Shown here: positions 48,140 through 56,859 of the stretch, piece by piece
Numbering within the stretch: position 1 is the stretch's first letter
Layout: every line of letters starts with the position of its first letter
Source of the DNA: an uncultured Desulfuromusa sp.
Lineage (GTDB): Bacteria > Desulfobacterota > Desulfuromonadia > Desulfuromonadales > Geopsychrobacteraceae
Length of the DNA stretch: 64,000 nucleotides
NCBI RefSeq assembly: GCF_963675815.1
Contig: NZ_OY776576.1
Coordinates: 124,001-188,000 of the forward strand
Direction of reading: 5' to 3'
The notes under the pieces: generated by a model
Seen by the model: the letters and a program-made list of their open reading frames with translations, nothing else
What the model was told of the DNA's origin: nothing
Databases searched by the model: none
Made by a program: the position numbers and the translations under genes

Positions 48140-50094
48140 GCCAAAAGGCCTGTTGTCAGAAGAAACTTATTCAAGAACCAACCTGAAGAAAATGCCATCG
48201 CTGTCACAAAAACAAAAATAATCAGGGCAACCTTGATACCACGCTCTTTGATCATCACCAGAAACTGAGCAACACAGGGAACAAACAGGGTTAAAGTCAC
48301 TGCAGCAACAGTTAATTGTGAAACAGTCAACACCCCTGAAGATTGTAAGTCATACAGCCCGGCAGCACCAAAATCACGGCGGAAAAAACCAAAGACAAAT
48401 GCAGTTGTAACCTCCATCGGGAGCCCGATGGCCTTGACGACCGGAGAAAACAGTTGGATAACATTTCCCAAAGTTCCTGTCATTTTACCGGCCCAGAGCA
48501 CCACGGATGCAAACAAGAACAAAGGAAGAATTTCGACAAAATAACTCTGCATTCGGGTTAAGGTTTTTACCAATACATTTCTCAACTGGGGAAGTCTCAG
48601 GGGAGGGATTTCCATATAAAAAACAGGACTTTCACCCGGCAATATTTTCGCCGCTAAAAATCCGATCAAAACAAAAATCAACGTCAGAAAAACCGTCCAG
48701 ACCAGTAGAGCATCGGGTGTTGCGGACAACAACCCCAAAATAACACCCAACTGTGCACTACAAGGAATGGCCAAAGCCAGAAGCATCGTCGCAATGATGC
48801 GTTCACGTTTTGTTTCCAGAGTCCGCGTCACCAAAGTTGCCATAGTATCGCAACCAAACCCGAGAACGATGGGAATAACAGCCCGACCTGACAGCCCTAT
48901 TTTTTTAAATAACCGATCAACCAACAAGGCCAAGCGGGGGAAATATCCCGTGTCTTCCAACAATGAAAAAATCAGAAAAAAAGTTCCTACGATCGGCAAT
49001 ACCAGGGCCACAGCATAGCGAATACCTAATGTCCAGACACCGTATTCACCAGCCACCAGCTCAAACAACCAACGAGCCGTCAGATATTTCTCCGCCCAAT
49101 CGATCACCGGTGGATTGATATAATTTTCAAAAATATTCCCTTCCAGAAAATCAACCAGAGTTCCGGCACCAAAACCACCAACAAATTTATATAGACCAAA
49201 ATAGACAACCAACAGCAAAATTGGTGTTCCGGTCACGGGGTTCATCATCCAGCGAGAGAGTTTTTCAGAAAAAGATTCCGTTTCTTCCACAGATTGTGTC
49301 ACCACACCTTTGAGCATCCGTTTACATACTTTCCTGCGCTCCAAGCTAATCTGAAGATTCAGGTCCGCCCTTCTACGAAAAGAAATTTCCCGTACAGTTT
49401 CCGTCAATACCTCGTGATTACTTCTCGTCTCTTTAGCTGCGATCAATTCTTGAATATCATCATCCCTCTGCATCAATAAGATACTTGTCGCCCGCCGGCT
49501 AAGACGATATTCCCCCCCTATCAATTTAATAATCTGATTGATATCCTGTTCCAGATCTTGAGCATAAACAAAGGGTTTATACGGAACCATGGCATATTCT
49601 GAAATTTCCCGACGTAATTCATCCAGACCAAGTTTCCGTTTCATCACTGCACCGACGACCGGAATCCCGAGATTTTCCTGTAACAGTTGGAGGTCCAGTT
49701 GCATCCCCAACCGCTCAGCCTCATCCAGAATGTTAACCACGAGAATGACCGGCAAGCCGGCTTCGATCAATTGCAGAGTCATTGGCAGCATGCGCTCAAG
49801 ATTCCGTGCATCAATGACATGAATAACCGCATGAGGATCTTCGGTTAAAAGTATTTTGCGCGCAACCCGTTCCTCTTCAGTGATGGGCATCATGGAATAC
49901 ATCCCCGGGGTGTCCAGAACCTCATACTGGCCACCCGCGATTAAACAATGGCCCCGTGAGACTTCAACTGAAGTTCCCGGATAATTTGACACCGTGGTGT
50001 AGGCTCCAGTAAGAGCATTAAACACAACACTCTTTCCAACATTCGGATTGCCGACAAGGACCACTTTAAGAGAAGACGTTTGCGTATCTGACAT
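48136..50094 (-). CDS. feoB: Ferrous iron transport protein B
   Basis: FeoB is the inner-membrane Fe2+ transporter with a cytoplasmic G-protein domain. In the 652-residue protein, G1 is GNPNVGKS (residues 15-22), followed by a G2/G3 region with NYPGTSVEV and DTPGMYSMMP and a G4-like VVNILDEAE (D in place of the usual NxxD spacing). A GDI-like helical region comes next, then the membrane part with two Gate motifs (PIVLGFGCDTMATLVTRTLE and CSAQLGVILGLLSA). The G4 reading VNILD keeps the N-x-x-D pattern. Translation is coupled to the small Cys-rich gene downstream. The fur gene lies 31 bp upstream on the same strand. Confidence 0.96.
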   Translation of the reverse strand: MSDTQTSSLKVVLVGNPNVGKSVVFNALTGAYTTVSNYPGTSVEVSRGHCLIAGGQYEVLDTPGMYSMMPITEEERVARKILLTEDPHAVIHVIDARNLERMLPMTLQLIEAGLPVILVVNILDEAERLGMQLDLQLLQENLGIPVVGAVMKRKLGLDELRREISEYAMVPYKPFVYAQDLEQDINQIIKLIGGEYRLSRRATSILLMQRDDDIQELIAAKETRSNHEVLTETVREISFRRRADLNLQISLERRKVCKRMLKGVVTQSVEETESFSEKLSRWMMNPVTGTPILLLVVYFGLYKFVGGFGAGTLVDFLEGNIFENYINPPVIDWAEKYLTARWLFELVAGEYGVWTLGIRYAVALVLPIVGTFFLIFSLLEDTGYFPRLALLVDRLFKKIGLSGRAVIPIVLGFGCDTMATLVTRTLETKRERIIATMLLALAIPCSAQLGVILGLLSATPDALLVWTVFLTLIFVLIGFLAAKILPGESPVFYMEIPPLRLPQLRNVLVKTLTRMQSYFVEILPLFLFASVVLWAGKMTGTLGNVIQLFSPVVKAIGLPMEVTTAFVFGFFRRDFGAAGLYDLQSSGVLTVSQLTVAAVTLTLFVPCVAQFLVMIKERGIKVALIIFVFVTAMAFSSGWFLNKFLLTTGLLA

Positions 50095-50125
50095 AAAACG
50101 GGAAACCTTTTAATGATCAACGATG

Positions 50126-50566
50126 TTAGGAGTTCTGATTGAGATTAGCGCACTTTGAACACAGCCCATACAGTTCATGGCGATGTCTTTCGATTTTAAA
50201 ATCAAACTCGGCTGCAACTTCCTGCTGAAGTTTTTCTATCTGAGGATTTGTAAACTCAACGATCAGACCACAATGGGTACAAACCAGATGATCATGATGC
50301 TGATCGGCATTCAAAGGCTCAAACCGGGTTTGACCATCACCAAAATCAACTTCAATGGCAATTCCACATTCAGCAAATAATTTTAAGGTCCGATGAACCG
50401 TCGCATAGCCAATTTTTGGATGCTCTTTGCGCAGCCTTAAGTAAAGTTCTTCTGTAGAATAGTGAGATTTAGAACCCAGAAATGTTTCAAGAATCGTCAT
50501 TCTCTGGCTGGTATTCTTAAGCCCTCGACGACGCATATACTCGTTAAAAACAGATTTCTTATCCAT
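50126..50566 (-). CDS. fur: Fur family ferric uptake regulator
   Basis: Iron-responsive repressor of 146 residues. The winged helix (LKNTSQRMTILETFL ... GYATVHRTLKLFAECG) is followed by the metal-binding dimer domain with HHDHLVCTHCG (about residue 92), the HRHELYGLC segment and a final CSKC. GAGGAGGTGATC precedes the ATG at 50566; a longer frame adds 12 residues. It heads fur-feoB-(small)-dtxR, so the uptake system is controlled from within its own locus by two metal-sensing families. Confidence 0.95.
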   Translation of the reverse strand: MDKKSVFNEYMRRRGLKNTSQRMTILETFLGSKSHYSTEELYLRLRKEHPKIGYATVHRTLKLFAECGIAIEVDFGDGQTRFEPLNADQHHDHLVCTHCGLIVEFTNPQIEKLQQEVAAEFDFKIERHRHELYGLCSKCANLNQNS

Positions 50567-50689
50567 CCTGATCACCTCCTCTGGGAATATTGAAAATGAC
50601 ATTCAGAACCTAAAGGAAGGCAAGAGAAAGATCAAGGAGAAACTGGTCAAAACATCGGAATCAGGAGCCTTTTTTATAAAAACAGGCCG

Positions 50690-50736
50690 AAAAAAAAAGG
50701 CAGAAAAACTGACAAACAGCATCAGTTCCGTCTGCC
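50690..50736 (-). terminator. Intrinsic terminator after the TlpA gene
   Basis: A nested hairpin on the minus strand (outer GGCAGA / TCTGCC, inner AACTGA / TCAGTT) followed by eight T, starting 20 bp after the TlpA stop. Confidence 0.85.
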
Positions 50737-50756
50737 ATATAGGTTTTTATCTCTTG

Positions 50757-51293
50757 TCAGCCGTTGATAAGAAAGTTTATGACTTTAAACGTTGGGCCTG
50801 ACAACCAATTGCGCCCGCCGATAATCTTCTCGATCACAATGCCGTTACGATCAATAATAAAACTTTCCGGAAAGCGAAAAACGCCATAGGTATTCTGAGC
50901 AACATTTTCACTATCCAGCAGGATCGGAAAACTGTAAGACCTTTTCTGCAGAAATTGAGTTACGGCCTCTTTTCCATTTTCTTCGACGTTGACGGCCAGC
51001 ATGACCAGACCTTTACTTTCCAAATCACGGTAGAGACGCTCCATGGAAGGCATCTCTTCGCGACAAGGGGGGCACCAGGTGGCCCAGAAATTAAGAATAA
51101 CCACTTTCCCCCGGAATTGAGATAAAGTCACTTCCTCACCCTGCATATTTGTCAGGGTAAAGTCCGGGGCGACTTCCCCCACAAGTCCTCCCCTGGCGAC
51201 AGGTTGCTCTGAACCTGAATTATCACAGCCGGTCAGCAGAAAAGCGGTAAAAAGAAGGACAACTACAACATTAAGCAAACTAAATCGTTTCAT
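50757..51293 (-). CDS. TlpA/ResA-like thioredoxin-fold lipoprotein
   Basis: Envelope thiol-disulfide protein, probably reducing cysteines for cytochrome c assembly or oxidative repair. The 178-residue protein has a lipobox LLTGC (Cys23), then the AhpC/TSA-Redoxin fold with PDFTLTNMQGEEVTLSQF and the active site FWATWCPPCREE (about residues 70-80). A conserved cis-proline segment FRFPESFIID follows. It lies 11 bp after the DegP gene on the same strand and is probably co-transcribed, forming an envelope quality-control pair. Confidence 0.92.
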   Translation of the reverse strand: MKRFSLLNVVVVLLFTAFLLTGCDNSGSEQPVARGGLVGEVAPDFTLTNMQGEEVTLSQFRGKVVILNFWATWCPPCREEMPSMERLYRDLESKGLVMLAVNVEENGKEAVTQFLQKRSYSFPILLDSENVAQNTYGVFRFPESFIIDRNGIVIEKIIGGRNWLSGPTFKVINFLING

Positions 51294-51304
51294 TATTTAT
51301 TCCT

Positions 51305-52615
51305 TTATGGGAGCTCGACCAAGTAACCGACATTATCTCTGACAACCGTAAAGGTGAGAGGTCGGCGTCCCAATCGATATGCAATCGCCTGTTTATATTC
51401 CGTCAGAGTTTCAACCCTCGTATTATCAACTTTAACCACTTGATCTCCACGTTGAAAACCGGCTTTGTCAGCAGCAGCCCCAGCAATAACTTTATCAATA
51501 TATATTCCGGTTCTCCGCTGATGGAGTTCAAAACCAAAAACCTGGCGAGTATATGATAATTCATATCCAACAGGCAATGGTTCCAGTTCAACCCTCTTTG
51601 TCAGCTGTTGCGCCCCACGTAACAAAGTGATATCAAAGCTGTCCCCTGGAGTGTAAGTCTGCAGTAAGGAAAAATATTGTTCTGGGAACGAAATGGAAAT
51701 ACCATCAACTTTCAAAATGACGTCTGCTTCCAGAAGACCGGCCTTCCGGGCTGGTGACCCCGATTGAACCTCTTCGATCAAAACCCCTCCTTCACCCTGA
51801 GATTTTACAAAAGAGGAACTGACGGTCCCGACAAGAATCCCCATAAAGCCGGGTCGCACCCGGCCATAATTGATCAAGTCACCAAGCACACGTTTAGCGG
51901 TATCAATCGGGATAGCAAAACCAATCCCCTGGGCCTGTTTGGCAATAGCTGTATTGATTCCAACCAGCTCCCCATTAATGTTTATCAGAGGGCCCCCGGA
52001 ATTACCGGGATTAATCAAGGCATCCGACTGGATAAAAACCGATGTCTGCTGTTGACTGATTTGAATACGTCGTTGCAAAGAACTGATAATCCCGGTCGTG
52101 ATTGAGTGTCCCAAACCGAGAGGATTGCCGATGGCAATGATTGTTTCACCTAGCATCAAATCATCAGACCGGGCCGGGGCTAAAAAAGGATAGTTTCCTG
52201 CTTCGATTATTTTTAAAATGGCCAGATCAAGACGATTATCTTTTCCGATTAATTCCGCTTCAAGTTCAGGTTGATTATCCGACAGAGCGATAAAAATTTT
52301 GGAAGCCTTGTCAACCACATGTGCATTAGTCAAGATATGGCCTGCCGCATCAATAATAACCCCGGAACCGAGAGATTGCGTTTTATAACTTCGAGGTGGC
52401 AGCATGTCCTGAAAAAACTGATCAAAAATTGAATCCCCAAAACCAAAAAACGGGCTATTACGACGTTGTACCAGCTTTTCAGTACGGATGTTCACAACTG
52501 CAGCACGCGCCTTTGCAACAGCATCGACAACAGGAGTCCGTCTCTCAGCGGCTAAACCACTCTGAGATAAAAATGTAACGAGAAAAATAACAAGTAACAA
52601 ACGGCGAATAATCAT
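51305..52615 (-). CDS. DegP/HtrA-type periplasmic serine protease
   Basis: Envelope protease and chaperone of the S1C family, 436 residues. A signal peptide (cleavage near GLAAERR) precedes a trypsin-like domain with the triad His in TNAHVVD, Asp in NRLDLAILK and Ser in NPGNSGGPL. Two PDZ domains follow (VLIEEVQSGSPARKAGL and IYIDKVIAGAAADKAGF). The frame opens at a GTG, but AAGGTG has proper spacing only to the ATG at 52615. It is probably the first gene of a unit with tlpA. Confidence 0.95.
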   Translation of the reverse strand: MIIRRLLLVIFLVTFLSQSGLAAERRTPVVDAVAKARAAVVNIRTEKLVQRRNSPFFGFGDSIFDQFFQDMLPPRSYKTQSLGSGVIIDAAGHILTNAHVVDKASKIFIALSDNQPELEAELIGKDNRLDLAILKIIEAGNYPFLAPARSDDLMLGETIIAIGNPLGLGHSITTGIISSLQRRIQISQQQTSVFIQSDALINPGNSGGPLININGELVGINTAIAKQAQGIGFAIPIDTAKRVLGDLINYGRVRPGFMGILVGTVSSSFVKSQGEGGVLIEEVQSGSPARKAGLLEADVILKVDGISISFPEQYFSLLQTYTPGDSFDITLLRGAQQLTKRVELEPLPVGYELSYTRQVFGFELHQRRTGIYIDKVIAGAAADKAGFQRGDQVVKVDNTRVETLTEYKQAIAYRLGRRPLTFTVVRDNVGYLVELP

Positions 52616-52862
52616 GATATTCACACCTTAATAAGGTTCGATATTATTTTCTGTAAAGGATCGTGGAGTGTAAATCGAGGAATCTACAACAACTGTACAT
52701 CATTTTACACAAACCCTGCTTTTGTGTCGACGGGAACAGAAAGCCACCAAAGGTGAAATCAATCTCGAAATATGGACATTCCGGGACAATCTGTTTCTCT
52801 ATCAATAGAATAGACAGACTCTCTTAACTGAGCTATTCTGAGCGAACTTTTTTGGAGTCAGA

Positions 52863-53807
52863 ATGCAGCCTTTCATCGAAACACTCACTATTGTTCTCCC
52901 GATTTTTCTTGTTATCGGCTTAGGAACCCTGCTTAAGAAGTTTCGACTCTTTGATGAAACCTTTCTTCAACAGACCAACCGCCTGGTCTACGTGGTTTTT
53001 CTACCCCTGCTCCTTTTTTATAAAATTGGGAAAGCTGACTTTTCCAGTTTTTTTAATGCTCCTCTGGTCATCGGTTCAAGTCTGGTCATTGCCCTCGGCT
53101 TTACACTCTCATATCTCTACAGTGGAAATCGCCGCTATTCAGCCGCAATACAGGGCAGTTTCAGCCAGGGATCATTCCGTGGCAATTTAGCTTATATCGG
53201 GCTGGCAATTTGCCTGAATGCCTACGGCGAGGTGGGATTAACGAAAGCCGGCATCCTGATGGGCTTTTTAGTTCCGGTTTTAAACCTGTTTGCAATTCTT
53301 GCTCTTCTTTTGCCCCACCACGGTAAAGGTGATGAAAAAACCCCTAACCTAATTGCACAAACGATCTTTAACCCCCTGATCATCGCGTCATTCCTTGGTA
53401 TTGTCTGGAGCTACTGGAGTCTGCCAATCCCAATCATTATCGATCGCTCTATCAATATTACCACCGGTTTGGCTTTACCTTTGGCCCTTCTCGCTATTGG
53501 TGGCAGCTTCTCTCTTGAAAAACTGAGAGGTGATTTGGTCCTTGCCGCTATCGCCAGTACAATTAAATTGGCACTGCTACCATTATTGGCATTTTTGCTT
53601 CTGGTTCCCATGGGTGTTTCCGGTTCAGATCTGGGGATCGGAATTCTTATAGCAGGGACTCCTGCTGCAACCGCAACCTACATTATGGCTCAACAGATGA
53701 AGGGTGATGCTGATCTGGCCGGGTCAATCGTTATGCTATCAACACTTGCATCTGCTTTCAGCTACACTATCATTCTTTTGATTTTCAAAAGCTACGGACT
53801 GCTATAG
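52863..53807 (+). CDS. AEC family transporter (auxin efflux carrier type)
   Basis: Inner-membrane transporter of 314 residues with about ten hydrophobic helices in two five-helix halves. The family motifs are NRLVYVVFLPLLLFYKIG in the first half and LPLALLAIGGSFSL plus GTPAATATYIMAQQM in the second. Bacterial members often move malonate, malate or similar anions; the substrate here is unknown. GGAGT precedes the ATG. It lies 21 bp before the methyltransferase gene and may be co-transcribed. Confidence 0.9.
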   Translation: MQPFIETLTIVLPIFLVIGLGTLLKKFRLFDETFLQQTNRLVYVVFLPLLLFYKIGKADFSSFFNAPLVIGSSLVIALGFTLSYLYSGNRRYSAAIQGSFSQGSFRGNLAYIGLAICLNAYGEVGLTKAGILMGFLVPVLNLFAILALLLPHHGKGDEKTPNLIAQTIFNPLIIASFLGIVWSYWSLPIPIIIDRSINITTGLALPLALLAIGGSFSLEKLRGDLVLAAIASTIKLALLPLLAFLLLVPMGVSGSDLGIGILIAGTPAATATYIMAQQMKGDADLAGSIVMLSTLASAFSYTIILLIFKSYGLL

Positions 53808-53828
53808 TCCCAAATTTCAGGGTTCAGC

Positions 53829-54422
53829 ATGAAAGATAATTACAGTCCCTTTGACATCGGACAACGCTTTACTGTTGTTCCTGCAACCAATTTCACCGTT
53901 GAGAAAAACCGGATCAAACTGATTATGGACCGCGGCGCTTTTGGTTCAGGCGAACATGAAACAACACAAAGTTGCCTGGAAATCCTGGAAAACCTCCCTG
54001 CTTTAAAAAAACTGAAAAGCCTTGATCTTGGTAGCGGCACAGGTATTTTAACTATTGCATCGCAATTATTAAATCCCGGACCTGCCTGGTGTGTTGATAT
54101 TGAACAATCGGCAGTTATAAGCGGGCAAAGAAATTGCCGACTCAATCATGTGGATCAAAATATCACTCATATCTGTGGAACTCTGGACGACATCAAAGAA
54201 AATAATTTCGACCTGATTCTTGCTAATATTTATGGTGATATTCTCTTGGATGTTGCGGAAGAATTGGTCAATAAGGCAGAGACAGGCGCGTTATTGTTAC
54301 TTTCCGGTATTCTGTGGGAATATAACTTTGATGTTAGAAAAAAATATCAAGCCCTGGGATGTCAATTGATAAAAAACCGTCTATTAAGTGAATACAGCAC
54401 CATCCTGATGCAAAAAACCTAA
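53829..54422 (+). CDS. PrmA-like protein methyltransferase lacking the N-terminal domain
   Basis: A 197-residue SAM-dependent methyltransferase whose core matches ribosomal protein L11 methyltransferase: RGAFGSGEHETTQSCLEIL, then the SAM loop LDLGSGTGILTIA and the NIYGDILLDVA segment in place of the usual NI(L)ANPL motif. Full PrmA has about 300 residues with an N-terminal substrate domain, which is missing here. The substrate is therefore probably not L11, or recognition differs. Its TAA overlaps the stop of the convergent GGDEF gene. Confidence 0.8.
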   Translation: MKDNYSPFDIGQRFTVVPATNFTVEKNRIKLIMDRGAFGSGEHETTQSCLEILENLPALKKLKSLDLGSGTGILTIASQLLNPGPAWCVDIEQSAVISGQRNCRLNHVDQNITHICGTLDDIKENNFDLILANIYGDILLDVAEELVNKAETGALLLLSGILWEYNFDVRKKYQALGCQLIKNRLLSEYSTILMQKT

Positions 54423-56023
54423 TTGATTTGATTCCAGCAGATGGTCCTGTTCCGCCCTTGTTCTTTGGCACAATAAAGAGCTTCATCCGCGAGATTGAAC
54501 AGTTTTTCCTGATTATCGCTATCTTGAGGGAAAACCGCGACTCCAGCTGAGATTGTCACTTGCACCTTTTGACCTTCAGAAAATAATTCAAGAGTCTGAA
54601 CACCTTTTCGTAACCGCTCAGCAACATCAAATGCTCCAGAAAGAGCTGTATCTTCCAGCAAAATAGCAAACTCTTCCCCACCTATTCTGGCGGCCAGATC
54701 TCCTGTTCTGACAATATCGTTAAGTTGTCTGGCTACTTGCTGAATCACTTCATCTCCAAAAGAATGACCATAGGTATCATTAACACTTTTAAAAAAATCA
54801 ATGTCGCACATGATAAGGCTGAATGAACCAATACGACGTCGCGCACGTTCATACATTGAAGAAAAAGCGCGTTGAAAAGCACGACGATTTGCGATTCCAG
54901 TCAGCGGATCAGTAATGACAAGCTTCTGAATTTGCTCATGAGATCGCGCAAGGTCAACCTTAATAGCCACCTGAGCAGCTAACATTTCAACCATTTCCCG
55001 GATATTGCGATTAACCAGGTTTGCCTCTATGGCACCGATAATCAGCACCCCTGAAACGGGCCTATCCTCCTCCAATAAAGGGACAACCAGTACCGACTTG
55101 TACTTATCGAACAGACTCAAACCATTAATAACTGGGGCTCGACCGCTGTATGAAGTTTTTTCAGGCAATGATCTGCGATACTTCACAACCTGCCCCACCA
55201 ATGAATCTTCTAATGGATAAAGTCTATCAACTTTTCGTCCCACATAATCCTCGGAGACATAGCAAAGTTCATGATGATTCTCATGGATCATGCTGACGGC
55301 AAAAATATCTGCGGCAATAATCAACTCCAACGCTTGATTTGCAGCTTTGTAGACAGATTCAATATCAAGTGCGGCATTAAGGGTTCTCAGACCATCAAAA
55401 ACAAGCTGTAAGGTCCGCCGTTCAATATCAGTAAAAAGTAAATCACGCGACAAAGAAAGGTTGCGTAAAATTTGTTCACCAGCGGTTGCTATTAAGTGTT
55501 TCTGCTCGGAAGACCAGGCATCAGAAGAAACGCGATCAACACATAAAATTCCATAATCACCCGATTTATGCTGTAAATCCTCCTCATCAGATAAAGTCAG
55601 GGCAAAAAAACTACCTACGGAATGACGGTATGAATAATAGGGGATGGTCGGAGAACTCTGTCGATATGGTGATAATGAGATTTCACTGCGATCTTTCAAT
55701 GCGCCAAGAATACCGGATCCCATGGGGAAAACGCCTCGGACACACTCTTCATTCTGGCTGGATAACGCATAGACAGATACTTCTTGAGATCCAGGCCCGG
55801 ACCAGAAAAGAACAGTTGATGTCGCCTCCAGTGCTGAGCGTAATATCTGCAATTGTCCCTTAACACTCTCCTGGAATTCATGAACAACCTGTAAGCGATC
55901 ATCAGGCAGAAGTTTACTGTTCTTGATCAGAGAAAAAGGCAACGAGCCGATATCCATCAAATCTTCAGCATCACCACTGTTTTTCTTACTCTGCCTGTTA
56001 AGTTTATTGAACCAAATACTCAT
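54419..56023 (-). CDS. GAF-GGDEF diguanylate cyclase
   Basis: Predicted to make cyclic di-GMP. The 534-residue soluble protein has two GAF-like sensor regions (about residues 50-190 and 205-350) and a C-terminal GGDEF domain (about 370-534). That domain has DPLTGIANRRAFQ, a metal-binding DIDFFKSVNDTYGH, the inhibitory site RTGD five residues before the active GGEEF, and a closing ADEALYCAKEQGRN. All catalytic residues are intact. GGAAG precedes the ATG. No transporter or PilZ protein is adjacent. The GAF ligands are unknown. Confidence 0.93.
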   Translation of the reverse strand: MSIWFNKLNRQSKKNSGDAEDLMDIGSLPFSLIKNSKLLPDDRLQVVHEFQESVKGQLQILRSALEATSTVLFWSGPGSQEVSVYALSSQNEECVRGVFPMGSGILGALKDRSEISLSPYRQSSPTIPYYSYRHSVGSFFALTLSDEEDLQHKSGDYGILCVDRVSSDAWSSEQKHLIATAGEQILRNLSLSRDLLFTDIERRTLQLVFDGLRTLNAALDIESVYKAANQALELIIAADIFAVSMIHENHHELCYVSEDYVGRKVDRLYPLEDSLVGQVVKYRRSLPEKTSYSGRAPVINGLSLFDKYKSVLVVPLLEEDRPVSGVLIIGAIEANLVNRNIREMVEMLAAQVAIKVDLARSHEQIQKLVITDPLTGIANRRAFQRAFSSMYERARRRIGSFSLIMCDIDFFKSVNDTYGHSFGDEVIQQVARQLNDIVRTGDLAARIGGEEFAILLEDTALSGAFDVAERLRKGVQTLELFSEGQKVQVTISAGVAVFPQDSDNQEKLFNLADEALYCAKEQGRNRTICWNQIN

Positions 56024-56038
56024 GTTTCAACTTCCGAT

Positions 56039-56071
56039 AAAAAAAGGACGGATCAAAATGATCCGCCCTTT
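56039..56071 (-). terminator. Intrinsic terminator after sdhB
   Basis: A 12-bp stem with one mismatch (AAAGGGCGGATC / GATCCGTCCTTT on the minus strand) and a 5-nt loop followed by seven T, 35 bp after the sdhB stop and just before the GGDEF gene. Confidence 0.85.
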
Positions 56072-56106
56072 ATAACAATTTGTCAAATGTTCAAGCCAGT
56101 TCGTTA

Positions 56107-56859
56107 TCAGCTTTTTGAAGTTGGCATCATTGTTTTCAGATATTCACGGTTAAGCTTGGCAATAAACTTGACACTGATACCTTTAGGGCATGCAGCTTCA
56201 CACTCATAGTGGTTAGTGCAGTTACCAAAACCCTCATCAAGAATAGCCTGAGTCATAGCAAGAACACGTTTCCTTGCTTCCGGCTTACCTTGAGGCAAAG
56301 CTGCCAGCTGAGCTACTTTAGCACTGGTAAACAGCATCGCTGAACTGTTGGGACAAGCAGCAATACAGGCACCGCAGCCAATACATTCTGCAGCATCCAT
56401 GGCATAATCTGCCGTTGGCTTCGGAATCAACAGTGCGTTGGCATCATCAACCCCACCGGTGTGACAGGACACGTAACCACCTGCCTGCATAATCACATCA
56501 AGTGATGAGCGATCGACGATCAAGTCTTTCTGAACAGGGAAAGCCTTGGCTCTCCACGGCTCAATAAAAATTTCATCACCATCATTATATTGACGCATAT
56601 GCAACTGACAAACAGTCGTTTTTTCCTGTTTACCATGTGGACGGCCATTAATAACCTGTGAACACATGCCACAGATACCTTCACGACAATCGTGATCAAA
56701 TGCAATCGGCTCTTGACCTGACTTGATCAGTCCATCATTCACTTCATCCAGCATCTCCAGAAAGGACATATCCGGGCTGACACCTTTTGCTGGGTAAGTC
56801 TCCAGTTTGCCTTTATCCTGTGGCCCCTTTTGGCGCCATACATGCAGTGTAAGATCCAT
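56107..56859 (-). CDS. sdhB: Succinate dehydrogenase/fumarate reductase iron-sulfur subunit
   Basis: Carries electrons between FAD and heme through three clusters. The 250-residue protein has the 2Fe-2S pattern CREGICGMC plus a later cysteine (about residues 58-80), the 4Fe-4S motif [12 protein letters not shown] (about 160) and the 3Fe-4S region [13 protein letters not shown] (about 215). The long insertion-free layout and partner genes fit the B-type enzyme of Geobacter relatives, which works in both directions. The ATG overlaps the sdhA stop (TAATG). Confidence 0.96.
   Translation of the reverse strand: MDLTLHVWRQKGPQDKGKLETYPAKGVSPDMSFLEMLDEVNDGLIKSGQEPIAFDHDCREGICGMCSQVINGRPHGKQEKTTVCQLHMRQYNDGDEIFIEPWRAKAFPVQKDLIVDRSSLDVIMQAGGYVSCHTGGVDDANALLIPKPTADYAMDAAECIGCGACIAACPNSSAMLFTSAKVAQLAALPQGKPEARKRVLAMTQAILDEGFGNCTNHYECEAACPKGISVKFIAKLNREYLKTMMPTSKS

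Noticed and set aside
50591..50605. Possible Fur box TGAAAATGACATTCA before fur
   Set aside because: One half fits the consensus well, the other poorly; not strong enough to call.
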